NCBI GenBank assembly: GCA_963701325.1
Contig: OY969604.1
Coordinates: 2,542,001 to 2,606,000 of the forward strand
From: Bog-756 sp963701325
GTDB lineage: Bacteria > Actinomycetota > Acidimicrobiia > Acidimicrobiales > RAAP-2
Direction of reading: 5' to 3'
DNA length: 64,000 nucleotides
The notes beneath the pieces are model-generated. The model did no database searches. It was not told the origin of the DNA and worked only from the letters and a program-made list of their open reading frames with translations. This document shows, piece by piece, positions 26,051-34,526 of this stretch. The translations under genes were made by a program, and so were the position numbers. Numbering within the stretch: the stretch's first letter is position 1; each line of letters starts with the position of its first letter.

Positions 26051-26367
26051 GCTGATTCCTTCTCACCTTCTGTGGACGTAGGGAGGCCGTCGAGCAAGCT
26101 GAAACGGACATCCATCGCGAGACCTCGGGCTTCGATTAGCTGCTGATACTCAGGCGAGTTGTACCACCTGAGTGCCGTCTCATGATCTGGAAACTGCACG
26201 ATCACCCCTGAGGAGAGCCCGGTTTCGCCATCGAGGATCTCCCAGTTGCTATTGGCGAGAATCTCAGCTCCGTTCTCTTTAGCGGGCTTTCCAGCGTTGC
26301 CGGCGTACCTCTCACGGTAAACATCTGGGTCCTTAACTGTGAATTCGACAATTACATATGCACTCAT
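26047..26367 (-). CDS. DUF1330 family protein
   Basis: 106 residues. MSAYVIVEFTVKDPDVYRERY, then GETGLSSGVIVQFPDHETALRWYNSPEYQ matches DUF1330, small ferredoxin-like dimeric alpha/beta barrel proteins related to antibiotic monooxygenase folds. Function unknown, often beside oxidoreductases. It heads a two-gene operon with the SDR at 25127. Confidence 0.85.
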   Translation of the reverse strand: MSAYVIVEFTVKDPDVYRERYAGNAGKPAKENGAEILANSNWEILDGETGLSSGVIVQFPDHETALRWYNSPEYQQLIEARGLAMDVRFSLLDGLPTSTEGEKESA

Positions 26368-26380
26368 GTGGGTACTCCGT

Positions 26381-26401
26381 AGTTGTTAGTTGTTAGTTGT
26401 T
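26381..26401. repeat. 7-bp tandem repeat, three copies
   Basis: AGTTGTT occurs three times head to tail, in the 79-base gap upstream of the DUF1330 gene and downstream of the second SDR. It is AT-rich relative to its surroundings and could influence the DUF1330 promoter spacing. Confidence 0.8.
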
Positions 26402-26446
26402 ATTGGCTTGCTTGGTCTTCGCTCTCAAACGTCACTGCCGACAGCA

Positions 26447-27196
26447 TCACGTGGCGACCCGGCCTCCATCGACTGCAAGAGTGACGCCGTGGACGAAGCT
26501 GGCATCGTCACTGGCAAGAAAGACGATTGCGGAAGCGAGCTCCTCTGGCTGGGCGACGCGACCTGCTGGTGCGAGTGCTGCGAGCTGATTCACCATCTCC
26601 TCGGGGACCGCTTCCATCATGCGGGTGCGCGTCGGGCCGGGGGCAACGGCGTTCACTCGAACACCACTCGGGCCGTATTCGGCTGCCCAGGTCTTCGTCA
26701 GCAGCTCGAGAGCCGCTCGGCTGGCGCCGTACAAGGCCATGCCGGCTTGTCCAAAGCTCGCGACCATCGTGGAAACGTTGACGATCGAACCCCATCCGCG
26801 TTCGGCCATGGCTGGCGCCAGTGACGCCACGAGGAAGAAGGGAACCTTGACGTTCAGTGCAAAGGTCTCGTCGAACTGAGCCTCGGTGGCTGCGTTGCTC
26901 GGTCCGAGCAAGGCGACACCGGCGTTGTTGATGAGGATGTCGACGTGACCGCCACCTGCCTCAGCGGCCCACTCGACCAGCTCCTGAGCTGATTGGACGT
27001 CGCTCAACGTGGTGAGCTTGAACGTCGCGCTGCCTCCGCCGCTCTCGATCTCGGCGACCACATCTTTGGCTCGTTGTTCATTGCGCCCGACCACCAGTAC
27101 GTGAGCGCCGCGGGCGGCCAAGGCGATGGCCGTGGCCTTGCCGATCCCGCTCGTCGAGCCCGTTACCAGAGCGGTCTTGCCTGTTAGGTCAGTCAT
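26447..27196 (-). CDS. Short-chain dehydrogenase/reductase (FabG-like) with YxxxR motif
   Basis: 249 residues, the classical SDR length. Cofactor loop TALVTGSTSGIGKATAIAL, arginine after VLVVGRN suggesting NADPH, DILINNAGVALLG, catalytic serine in SIVNVSTMVASFG, and then YGASRAALELLTK. In nearly all classical SDRs the last motif is YxxxK; here the lysine is arginine. Arg cannot fully replace Lys in lowering the tyrosine pKa, so activity may be low or altered. The closing VHGVTLAVDGGRVAT is standard. It is divergent from the TetR gene at 27295, which probably controls it. Confidence 0.88.
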   Translation of the reverse strand: MTDLTGKTALVTGSTSGIGKATAIALAARGAHVLVVGRNEQRAKDVVAEIESGGGSATFKLTTLSDVQSAQELVEWAAEAGGGHVDILINNAGVALLGPSNAATEAQFDETFALNVKVPFFLVASLAPAMAERGWGSIVNVSTMVASFGQAGMALYGASRAALELLTKTWAAEYGPSGVRVNAVAPGPTRTRMMEAVPEEMVNQLAALAPAGRVAQPEELASAIVFLASDDASFVHGVTLAVDGGRVAT

Positions 27197-27259
27197 GCGT
27201 TACTCCGTCCTCTCGTAAAAACTGGGTGGTGCAACTCACTTTGGCAGATCGACACTGGG

Positions 27260-27287
27260 TTGTCAAACTCAGAATTCCAGCTAACAT
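27260..27287 (+). promoter_or_regulatory. Probable leaderless promoter of the TetR gene
   Basis: TTGTCA (27260-27265) and TAACAT (27282-27287) are separated by 16 bases. Transcription would begin about seven bases later, on or next to the ATG at 27295, which has no Shine-Dalgarno sequence in front. This is what a leaderless message looks like. Confidence 0.6.
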
Positions 27288-27294
27288 TGGGAGC

Positions 27295-27900
27295 ATGGTC
27301 AACGAGACGAGTGACAGGCCGAAGCTCACCCCAAAGGGAGCACGCACCCGGGCACGAATAGTGGAGGAGGCCGCCGCCCTGATCCATGAACGCGGGGTCG
27401 CGGGCACCACCTTGGAAGACGTCAAGGTGGCGGCGGAAGTCAGCGGCTCTCAGATGTACCACTACTTTCCCGACAAGAACGAACTCGTGCAGGCGGTCAT
27501 CGACTACCAGGCCGAGAGCATCGTCAATCGCCAGCGGCACACGCTCAGCAGTGCGAACGGAGTCGAGGCCTGGCGGAACATGGTGATCACCGCAGCGAAG
27601 CGCACCAAAGCAAAGGGGGGCTGCCAACTTGGCTCGCTCGTTGGTCAACTCGCCGAGAGTGACCCCGAGGCCCGAGCGCTCATCGCGGCAGGGTTCGATC
27701 AGTGGGCAGCCGCCATCAGCGATGGGCTGAGATCCCTTCATGCCGACGGGAAGCTCCCGTCGGACATCGACCCGGACGACCTCGCCACTACTCTGCTCGC
27801 CACGCTCCAAGGGGGACTTCTGCTCGCCCAGGTACAGCAGAGTCCCCGTCCGTTCGAGACTGCCGTCAATACCCTTCTCGCCCTTAGCATCGGCAAATGA
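27295..27900 (+). CDS. TetR family regulator
   Basis: 201 residues from the ATG at 27295. Helix-turn-helix: RIVEEAAALIHERGVAGTTL, EDVKVAAEVSGSQMYHYFP, DKNELVQAVID. The C-terminal part with GGCQLGSLVGQLAESDPEAR is the LmrA/YxaF-like TetR_C_16-type ligand pocket often linked to quinone- or drug-responsive genes. Start choice rests on the promoter placement and on the end of protein-like sequence. It is divergent from the SDR at 26447 and is its likely repressor. Confidence 0.88.
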   Translation: MVNETSDRPKLTPKGARTRARIVEEAAALIHERGVAGTTLEDVKVAAEVSGSQMYHYFPDKNELVQAVIDYQAESIVNRQRHTLSSANGVEAWRNMVITAAKRTKAKGGCQLGSLVGQLAESDPEARALIAAGFDQWAAAISDGLRSLHADGKLPSDIDPDDLATTLLATLQGGLLLAQVQQSPRPFETAVNTLLALSIGK

Positions 27901-28128
27901 GCCCAAGCCGGGCTCATTCACAGCCATCGCCGAAGTCGGCTCACGGCACTTGGACGACGCACGTGCATCCAACGATGCTCCTGCAGACCCGCGGCCGTTC
28001 CTGATGCGGGACACCTCGTCACTCTCAGTGGGTTGCTCAGGTCTGGCTTTCCGTGAGCTCGTTCTACCGACCCTGACTGCTCGTGCCTCTTGGACGTGGA
28101 CCGGCCTGGTCAAGATGGACGGAATTCG

Positions 28129-28440
28129 ATGACAGCTCCTCGCGTGGGGGAGATGTTCCACCTCGACCTCGACGGGACGGCAATTGCCGGCCGCTACATC
28201 GAAGTAGATCCCCCGCACCGCATGCTGTTTAGATGGGATCGTCAAGGAACCGACACAGCGACGCCGACACCTACATTCATTGAGATCGTGCTCACCCCGA
28301 CGGGTGACGGCACAGATGTGAGGGTGCAATTCTCCGGCCTAAGTGCGGAGGATGCCGCTTTCTATCCGCAACTCTGGGCGCGTCACCTTGACCGGATCGC
28401 AGCTGCCTTGGCTAGCGCCCAACCCGCGCAAGGCAACTGA
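28129..28440 (+). CDS. SRPBCC (AHSA1-like) domain fragment
   Basis: 103 residues corresponding to the C-terminal two thirds of an AHSA1-type START-like domain: PRVGEMFHLDLDGTAIAGRYIEV, then PPHRMLFRWDRQGT and the closing LWARHLDRIAAALA. The first beta strand and helices that normally precede are missing. Just upstream another frame reads AWSRWTEFD, resembling the expected missing piece, so a frameshift near 28115-28130 and decay further upstream are likely. Whether the remaining fragment is still translated is unclear. Confidence 0.55.
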   Translation: MTAPRVGEMFHLDLDGTAIAGRYIEVDPPHRMLFRWDRQGTDTATPTPTFIEIVLTPTGDGTDVRVQFSGLSAEDAAFYPQLWARHLDRIAAALASAQPAQGN

Positions 28441-28532
28441 GTCAGGAACCGCATCCTCTGAACGCTTGACAAGCATGAGATCACGAACAGATCCAGGTCC
28501 GATTGGTCGACGGCTGGGCCCTATTTCGTGTT

Positions 28533-28660
28533 ATCCAGGCCAGAGTGGGTTCGAACATCGCCATTTGCCTCGGTAGGGAAATGCCAATGAAATACACCCT
28601 TTGAGCTGGGAAAACGTTGTCATTCCGACAACACCGTGGAGGTTATGGGACTATGTTCGA
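28533..28660. repeat. Large direct repeat, left copy (possible tRNA-derived attachment remnant)
   Basis: About 120 bases match 44424-44548 in the same orientation with frequent single changes. Shared blocks include GGGTTCGAACAT, CATTTG, GAAATAC, and ACGTTGTCATT followed by CGACAACACCGTGGAG. In the right copy the last block enters the 3' end of tRNA-Ala; here it continues as a tRNA-like but damaged sequence (ATGGGACTATGTTCGAACC). It includes the hairpin core GTTGTC-ATTCC-GACAAC at 28616-28632. Confidence 0.7.
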
Positions 28661-28663
28661 ACC
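28645..28663. repeat. 19-bp repeat, first of two copies
   Basis: ATGGGACTATGTTCGAACC, repeated at 28762-28780 with one base changed (C for T in the middle). The centre GTTCGAAC is itself palindromic. Both lie in the gene-free region. Confidence 0.75.
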
Positions 28664-28761
28664 ACTCCTGGACTGCTGACCTGGGGAAATGCAGGCCGAA
28701 GACGTGAGCCTGAGCCAATTTCAGGTGCCGAGCCGCTCGCCCAAGGTCAGCTCCGGAAGTG

Positions 28762-28780
28762 ATGGGACTACGTTCGAACC
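28762..28780. repeat. 19-bp repeat, second of two copies
   Basis: ATGGGACTACGTTCGAACC, 117 bases after the first copy and in the same orientation. Related GTTCGAAC sequences occur at 28549 and 44441 in the large direct repeat. Confidence 0.75.
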
Positions 28781-28924
28781 CCTACTGAAAGGGAGCGTGG
28801 TAACCCCGTCGTTAGTTGGGCGCAGACCAGGCAGGCCCGTTCAGATCTACCGGATTAGCTTCGATGATGTTGGACTATCCATTCAACCTCAACGCAGCCC
28901 GGAGCTGAGTGAAGGCCAATCAAC

Positions 28925-29281
28925 TCAGGTTTGTTCGGATCGCCAACGTTTCCATGGCCAGACGCCGTTGATCTCGACCTCCAACGAAAAACTGAGCACA
29001 ATCCGAATAAGCACAATCATGCCCAGCACGGCCGTGCCTCGAAGTGTGGGGTCAACAATGATCGTGCGAACAATGTCCCCGACTATTAGGACTTCAAGCC
29101 CCAGAAGAATCACCTGCCCGAGGCGGCGTCGGAGTTGTTGATAGGCCCCCTTTCGGGTTTCCTCGCGCAGAGATTGGATGCCGCAATCGACGAATGCAAC
29201 CAATCCTCCGATGACCATGATCGACGCCCCAATCGCCTCGACCACTTTCACTATGTCGGAGATCGCCTGGTCATACGTCAT
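28925..29281 (-). CDS. DUF1622 family membrane protein
   Basis: 118 residues from the ATG at 29281. Three hydrophobic helices: ASIMVIGGLVAFVDCGI, GQVILLGLEVLIVGDIV and VLGMIVLIRIVLSFSLEVE. The sequence between them (YQQLRRRLGQVILLGLE) and the ending VLSFSLEVEINGVWPW are typical of DUF1622, a widespread inner-membrane family of unknown function. An upstream in-frame stretch is not protein-like, which sets the start. Confidence 0.85.
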   Translation of the reverse strand: MTYDQAISDIVKVVEAIGASIMVIGGLVAFVDCGIQSLREETRKGAYQQLRRRLGQVILLGLEVLIVGDIVRTIIVDPTLRGTAVLGMIVLIRIVLSFSLEVEINGVWPWKRWRSEQT

Positions 29282-29665
29282 TCGGCCACTATCCCACGTC
29301 GATCGGCCTCGGTGCGTTCCTGTTGCTCGTTGGCCCCGACTGGGAGACGCTCCAGGATGGCGTCTCGCGCTCCCGGTAATTGTGCTCCGGACGCCCATCG
29401 TTAGGTCCGAGTGCCCGATGACCAGTTTTTGATCGATCCAGAACGAAGATCGAAAGCACCGACGGTCTTGACGGGGATCGAACGGATGTTTCGAGTGCTC
29501 GACGTGAAAGGTGGGTTAGTGGCAGGTGGCCATGGTCACACAGCACCAGGGATCGGACTCTGTGGGGCCAGAATCACTCATGGCCGGTCGGATTGACGGT
29601 GGCCTTCGAACGGCCCCGAACTGCTACCAGCCAGGTTTGAGGGAACGAGGTTCTCGATTACCGAT
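29282..29665. other. Gene-free region
   Basis: 384 bases between the DUF1622 start and the SulP stop. Short open frames exist on both strands, none with a ribosome site or recognisable text. It must hold the DUF1622 promoter and the end of the SulP transcript; no clear hairpin was found. Confidence 0.5.
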
Positions 29666-31348
29666 CTACGGCAACTCGCCTTCGCCGGCAGTGCCATGGG
29701 CCGCAATCCAGTCCTGGGCATCCCGGTTGGCCCGGTTCACAGCGGCTCCGACCCGTTCGTCACCGATGTAGATGTTCTCTCGTCCCACGATGGAGGTGAC
29801 TCCGGCCAGCTCGAGCTGCTCTCGTACCCGGTCACTGGCCGAAACGATGGCCAGTTTGCTGTGAACCGCACCAAGTGCTTCGGCATAACGAGTGAGCACA
29901 TCCATGAAGGTGGTATCTAGATCGGTACGGCCCCGCAGACGCAGGATCACGACGCAATTGTGCGAGTCGGCGGTTACTTCGGGGAGTCCCTCCTCGAATA
30001 CCGGTGCGGCCGCGAAGAAAAGGCTCCCGTAAGGTTGGAGCACGACCGACTCATTGGCAGGCAATTGGTCAGGTGGCTCACCTTCGATCGTGTTGCCATG
30101 AGCGTCGAATGTCCAGCGCTTGATAGTGACCTCGTTCGACTGGCGGACGACGTGGAGGATGATCGAAAGTCCCACCCCGACCAGCACCGCGTACTGGAGG
30201 GCGATGAGCATGGTGAGCACGAACGTCGTGGTCACCACCACCTTCTGCACCAGTCCGGTCTTCCAGACCGACCAGAGGTCGTCGGGCTTGATCGTCCGGA
30301 ATCCGATCACCATCAGGAGGCCGGCTAACGCGGGCATAGCGATGTGGCCTACCAGGCCAGCGAAGACCAGAATGACGATGGCCATCACCGCCGAGGAGGC
30401 CACTAGCGCCATCCGGGTTCTTGCCCCGGCCACCTTGTTGAGGGCCGAGGCGGACATCGAGCCACCTACGGGCATCCCCTGAAAGACCCCCGACACCACA
30501 TTGGCTACCCCTTGACCGACGAAGTCGCCCGAAGCGTCCGGGTAGCTACCGTCAGGATTGGGGAAGTTGGCCGAGACGGCAGCGCCCTGGACGAGGCCAA
30601 CGAAAGCCAGTGACAGAGCGGGGAGCAGTAAGACGGGGACCAGTCCCAGAAGCGGAGCTTGCGGTAAGGGCAGCGATCGGGGAATCGTGCTCAAGTCATC
30701 CAAGATGGCTACATCGGTCAGATGAAAGATAGCCACCGCGCCGGAGGTGCCGACGACAGCCGCCACCAGGCCCAGGGCGCGGAGTTTGGTCCGCTCGAGG
30801 AGGATGATGAGCACGATGGTGGAGGTGCCGATCGCCAGGCTCCCTGCATGCAGCTGGCCGGGGTGGATCACGGTGTTGATTGCCCGCGCGACCCGGTTGG
30901 CCCCTTCAGCCTTGTAGCCGGTGAAGTTGGAGAACTGACCGAGCACGATGTTGACTCCGACGGCACTGATGAAACCGACCATGACGGCATTGGATACAAA
31001 CCGGAGTGCGGAGCCGAGTTCGAGGAAACCGGCGATGATCATGATCAGGCCGGTAATCATGGCCAGGGTGAACAACGCCCGGGCCGGATTGCTCGATGTG
31101 TGGACGGCTGGGACATCAGAGATGATCACTGCCATCGCCCCAGTGGCCTGCACGGCCATGTACGAAGAACTGGTGGCTAACGACCCCGACAACGTGCCGA
31201 ACATGTACGCGTACAATCCCGAGAGCGGATTCACTCCGGCCAGTAGTCCGGCGGCCAATCCGTCTGGGACGCTCTCAACACCCAGTACCAGGCCAGCGAC
31301 GGCATCGTCGCCCAACGCCTCGCGACGGATCTGGAATCGACGGGTCAA
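29666..31348 (-). CDS. SulP family anion transporter with C-terminal STAS domain
   Basis: 560 residues; TTG start after AGGATT. The membrane part has the SulP marks AGLVLGVESVPDGLAAGLLAGV, LYAYMFGTLSGSLATSSSYM, GFISAVGVNIVLGQ, and FVGQGVANVVSGVFQGMPVGGSMSASALN, the conserved substrate-site helix. A cytoplasmic STAS domain (about 440-545) ends the protein: VVILRLRGRTDLDTTFMDVL. Members carry sulfate, bicarbonate or other anions. An arylsulfatase is the next gene upstream in the same direction, which makes sulfate a reasonable but unproved substrate. The 520-base gap suggests separate transcription. Confidence 0.9.
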   Translation of the reverse strand: MTRRFQIRREALGDDAVAGLVLGVESVPDGLAAGLLAGVNPLSGLYAYMFGTLSGSLATSSSYMAVQATGAMAVIISDVPAVHTSSNPARALFTLAMITGLIMIIAGFLELGSALRFVSNAVMVGFISAVGVNIVLGQFSNFTGYKAEGANRVARAINTVIHPGQLHAGSLAIGTSTIVLIILLERTKLRALGLVAAVVGTSGAVAIFHLTDVAILDDLSTIPRSLPLPQAPLLGLVPVLLLPALSLAFVGLVQGAAVSANFPNPDGSYPDASGDFVGQGVANVVSGVFQGMPVGGSMSASALNKVAGARTRMALVASSAVMAIVILVFAGLVGHIAMPALAGLLMVIGFRTIKPDDLWSVWKTGLVQKVVVTTTFVLTMLIALQYAVLVGVGLSIILHVVRQSNEVTIKRWTFDAHGNTIEGEPPDQLPANESVVLQPYGSLFFAAAPVFEEGLPEVTADSHNCVVILRLRGRTDLDTTFMDVLTRYAEALGAVHSKLAIVSASDRVREQLELAGVTSIVGRENIYIGDERVGAAVNRANRDAQDWIAAHGTAGEGELP

Positions 31349-31590
31349 GCCGGGAATCCTGCCCAGAGGCCGCCGTCCACGTCAATCGCTTCGAACGGAC
31401 AGCGGGGCGCCCTGCCCTTCCAAGATCCTCGACGGAGCGGGCATTCGGCTCGGGCTCTCACCTCGATGGCGATGACGCGATGGCGGAGCACAAGAGGGCG
31501 AGTGGGCGCCATGGATCGCTGCCACGGCCCAAGACCGGGCGCAGAGGACATCCCCCAATCAAGCGGACTGTCCAAGGTACTTCGTGTCCG

Positions 31591-31670
31591 AATATGGCAA
31601 CGTTCGGCACTAGGTCGTTACGGGAGTTCTCAAGACCCGATGAGTGCTGAAGCAAGATGACAACGTTCGA
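31591..31670 (-). repeat. Two minus-strand copies of the dispersed CGAACGTTGTCAT motif
   Basis: Read on the minus strand, 31670-31654 is TCGAACGTTGTCATCTT and 31607-31591 is CCGAACGTTGCCATATT. Both match the sequence TTCGAACATTGTCATTTG in the large direct repeat (44442-44459) and the hairpin core AACGTTGTCATT. A further trace is at 44384-44400 (GACCAACGTTCGACTGG). Confidence 0.5.
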
Positions 31671-31750
31671 CTCTCGGGTGCAACAGCCATTCGCTCAGTG
31701 TCGCTACCCTCACTCTGTCCGCTTTGGTCGGCCATCTTTGCCAGAGCTTC

Positions 31751-31774
31751 GTTCAAGGTATCCTTGCCTTGAAC
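31751..31774 (-). terminator. Inverted repeat downstream of the arylsulfatase gene
   Basis: GTTCAAGG and CCTTGAAC are perfect 8-base arms with an 8-base spacer, about 95 bases past the sulfatase stop. It could be the operon terminator or an operator; no T-run is present. Confidence 0.4.
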
Positions 31775-31868
31775 CGACCGCCCTCGGCGTCGCCGACGAC
31801 CGTCTGCACCGCACGGGTTACGGCCAGCTGTGCCTACTCCCCAGCTGAACCCGTCTCCTGGGTTTTGG

Positions 31869-34277
31869 TCATTCGGACAGGGCATGCACTGTCCGCCCGT
31901 GCTGCTCAGCTGTATGGACATCGAGTTCGTCTTGATCGGTGATATGCGGGTTGATGTCGAACACAACCTTCTTGACCGTGCCGGTGAATGCGAATGGCTT
32001 TTTGTCCTCATACGCGAGGTCTACAACCCCACCGTTATCGCGACCGATGTCCATCCCGGCGTACCCGGAGAACCTGATCGGCACGCTGTGGTCCATTCGG
32101 CCCTTGCCGACCTGCTGATCGTCGATGAACAGTGTTACATCGCCTCCCGTCGCGGGCTTGGCGTCGTCAGCGGCGAACTCCATCCGCACCGTGACGTCCC
32201 CTGGTGGCAGATCCTCTTCGGAGACTTGCTTGAAGATGAACACCCCCATCATCGAGTAGGTGTGAATGAGTTTGCCATCCATGACATAGAGCGAGAAGCC
32301 TCCGAGATGGTCTGCTTCGGCCACGATCACCCCTTCGGCGCCCCCCTCTGGGATGACAAGATCGGCAGTGATGGTGTACGACCGGTTGTAGACCCTCGGA
32401 ATCATGCCCGGCATCACGTTTTGGACGTCGCCGCGGTACTCGTAGGTCGTTTTGTCCGGAATGGGAGGCAGAATGCCGAAGAATGTGGAGAGTGCGCCAA
32501 GCAAAGGCAACACCTTGTACTTCTCCGCCTCCTGCCAGAACAACTCCTTGAGCTCCTGAACCTTTTCCGGATGATCGGCCGCAACGTCCTTCGCCTGCGA
32601 GAAGTCGTCGGGTAGGTAGTAAAGCTCGGCCGGCTCCGCGTCGGGGTCCCAGACGCCCGGTGCGTAGGGGGCCAGCGCCTCGGGGGTGAGCACCCACGGA
32701 ATCCGCTGGGTTTTTATCGCCAACCACCAGCCGTCTTTGTACATGCCGCGGTTGCCAAGGGTCTCGAAGTACTGCTGAGTGCGGTGCTCGGGAGCGGCTC
32801 CATTGGTGAATGAGGCGGCAAAGGATGAGCCGTGCATCGGCTCCTGGTCGATCCCGTCGACGGTGGCGGGCTCTGGGATACCTGCGACTGAAAGTATGGT
32901 CGGGCCCACGTCGATGACGTGGGCGAACTGGGAGCGCAGCTCGCCCGCACCCGTGATGCGATCAGGCCACTGAACGACCATCGGATTGCGGGTTCCGCCG
33001 AGATGTGAGCCAACCTGCTTGCCCCATTGGAATGGCGTGGCGCCAGCCCACGCCCATGCTGCCGAATAGTGCGGGTCCATCATTGCGCTGCCCCATTCTT
33101 CGAGGCCGCCGTAGCGTTCGGCAAGTTGAAGTTGCATCTCGTCGGTGAGCGGAATGCCATTTTGCATCGTGAGCTCGTTGAACGAGCCGGTGATTGTGCC
33201 CTCCATGCTTGCCCCGTTGTCGCCCCAGATCCACAGAATGAGGGTGTCGTCGAGCTCGCCCAACTCCTCGACGGCGTCGATGACTCGGCCGATGTTGTAG
33301 TCGGCGTTCTCCGAGAACCCGGAGTAGACCTCCATCTGGCGGGCGTAGAACACTTTCAGCTTGTCCGGGACGTCCTCCCACGCCGGGAAGGCATCGTCCC
33401 GGGGGGTGAGCACTGTATCGGTTGGGATCACCCCGAGTTCCTTTTGCCGAGCGAAGATCTCCTCACGCAGCTTGTCCCAACCGTGGTCGAATTTGCCCTT
33501 GTACTTGTCGGCCCACGTCCTAGTGACGTGGTGAGGGGCGTGGCTACAGCCGGTGGAGTAATAGACGAAAAACGGCTTGTCCGCGTCCTGAGCGCGGACC
33601 GCGTGCAACCATTCGATGGTCCGATCGGCCATGGCGTCGGGAAAGTAGAACGGTTCATCAGAGTCGTAGTACTTGTCAGGCGTGCCGATGATCTTTTGGT
33701 TCTCGGCCAAACAGGGGTCCCACTGGCTCGATCCTCCGCCAAGAATTCCGTAAAAGTGGTCAAACCCCCAAGCGTTGGGCCACCGGTCGAAGGGGCCGGC
33801 GGCACCCTGTTGGCCATCGGGTGTCAGGTGCCATTTCCCGAATATGGCGGTGCTGTAGCCGTTGTCCCTGAGGATCCTCGGAAGCGGCGCACAATCGCGT
33901 GGAAGATTCGCCGAATACCCCGGGAATCCGCCGGCGAACTCGCCAATCGAGCCGAAACCCACGGCGTGGTTGTTGCGCCCGGTCAGCAGTGCAGCTCGGG
34001 TCGGTGAGCAAAGTGCGGTGACATGGAGCCGGTTGTAGCGAAGCCCCTGCTCGGCAACCCGAGACAGGTTGGGCGTCTCGATCGGGCCACCGAACGTGCT
34101 TGGGTTCCCAAACCCTGCGTCATCGATCAGAACCAGGAGGATGTTCGGCGCGCCCTTGGGCGGCGTGGGGTGGCCCATCAGGTTCCAGTCCGGGTGCGAA
34201 CCGTCCAACGTCCTACCTATCTTTCCCGCGAAAGGAGGCCTGCGGATCGGGAGATGGCTGCGATCGACGTCGCTCAT
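31869..34277 (-). CDS. Arylsulfatase (type I formylglycine sulfatase)
   Basis: 802 residues. Metal ligands D52-D53 in LLVLIDDAGFGNPS; the modification site is C90-S-P-T-R followed by AALLTGR, where C90 should be converted to formylglycine by a separate enzyme not seen in this window. Further sulfatase marks are FGKWHLTPDG, FVYYSTGCSHAPHH and LWIWGDNGASMEG. The C-terminal ~200 residues form a beta-rich extension (LVIPEGGAEGVIVAEADHLGG, LFIDDQQVGKG) usual in long actinobacterial arylsulfatases. No signal peptide is seen, so action in the cytoplasm is likely. It would release sulfate from sulfate esters. It is last in a three-gene operon and its ATG overlaps the preceding stop. Confidence 0.93.
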   Translation of the reverse strand: MSDVDRSHLPIRRPPFAGKIGRTLDGSHPDWNLMGHPTPPKGAPNILLVLIDDAGFGNPSTFGGPIETPNLSRVAEQGLRYNRLHVTALCSPTRAALLTGRNNHAVGFGSIGEFAGGFPGYSANLPRDCAPLPRILRDNGYSTAIFGKWHLTPDGQQGAAGPFDRWPNAWGFDHFYGILGGGSSQWDPCLAENQKIIGTPDKYYDSDEPFYFPDAMADRTIEWLHAVRAQDADKPFFVYYSTGCSHAPHHVTRTWADKYKGKFDHGWDKLREEIFARQKELGVIPTDTVLTPRDDAFPAWEDVPDKLKVFYARQMEVYSGFSENADYNIGRVIDAVEELGELDDTLILWIWGDNGASMEGTITGSFNELTMQNGIPLTDEMQLQLAERYGGLEEWGSAMMDPHYSAAWAWAGATPFQWGKQVGSHLGGTRNPMVVQWPDRITGAGELRSQFAHVIDVGPTILSVAGIPEPATVDGIDQEPMHGSSFAASFTNGAAPEHRTQQYFETLGNRGMYKDGWWLAIKTQRIPWVLTPEALAPYAPGVWDPDAEPAELYYLPDDFSQAKDVAADHPEKVQELKELFWQEAEKYKVLPLLGALSTFFGILPPIPDKTTYEYRGDVQNVMPGMIPRVYNRSYTITADLVIPEGGAEGVIVAEADHLGGFSLYVMDGKLIHTYSMMGVFIFKQVSEEDLPPGDVTVRMEFAADDAKPATGGDVTLFIDDQQVGKGRMDHSVPIRFSGYAGMDIGRDNGGVVDLAYEDKKPFAFTGTVKKVVFDINPHITDQDELDVHTAEQHGRTVHALSE

Positions 34278-34519
34278 GGTTGTCGTCCTCCTTGGTGGCG
34301 GTTTCCTGGCGCGCCCTTGGTGATGACGGCCATGCCGTTCTTCTGCTGGTAGTTGTGCCTCTTGATGGCGTCTGACAGGTGCGAGAAGATTCCGTGGCCG
34401 CGAACACGACCTTCTTGAGTGACCCCAGCGGCCAAGGAGTCGACCGGGCTCGCCTCGGCTATGCCGAGACTCGCCGGCAGCTCGGGGACGGACACCGAGC
34501 CCGGCGGGGTCAGCTGCAT
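34274..34519 (-). CDS. Small conserved-looking protein in the arylsulfatase operon
   Basis: 81 residues from the ATG at 34519 (an earlier start at 34540 would overlap the upstream gene by 14 bases). Codon choice is GC-rich at third positions like a real gene, and the stop overlaps the sulfatase start by four bases. The text has GHGIFSHLSDAIKRHNYQQK and then MAVITKGAPG, with no hydrophobic helix. I do not recognise a family. Translational coupling suggests a role linked to the sulfatase. Confidence 0.55.
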   Translation of the reverse strand: MQLTPPGSVSVPELPASLGIAEASPVDSLAAGVTQEGRVRGHGIFSHLSDAIKRHNYQQKNGMAVITKGAPGNRHQGGRQP

Positions 34520-34526
34520 GGATCGA

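Larger units (their letters stand above)
28441..28924. other. Gene-free region carrying repeats
   Basis: 484 bases without a gene. They contain the left copy of the large direct repeat (28533-28660) and two copies of a 19-bp motif (28645-28663 and 28762-28780). The rest, to the DUF1622 stop, has no coding signal. Base composition is clearly lower in GC than the right part of the window. Confidence 0.7.
31349..31868. other. Gene-free region with repeats and an inverted repeat
   Basis: 520 bases between the SulP start and the sulfatase stop. A 76-codon open frame (31345-31575, minus) overlaps the SulP start by four bases but resembles no protein and has no good ribosome site. Two minus-strand copies of the dispersed repeat core (near 31591-31607 and 31654-31670) and the inverted repeat at 31751-31774 lie here. 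Confidence 0.6.

Noticed and set aside
31345..31575. 76-codon minus-strand frame overlapping the SulP start by four bases
   Set aside because: The overlap looks like coupling, but the translation resembles nothing, codon use is not gene-like, and no ribosome site is present.
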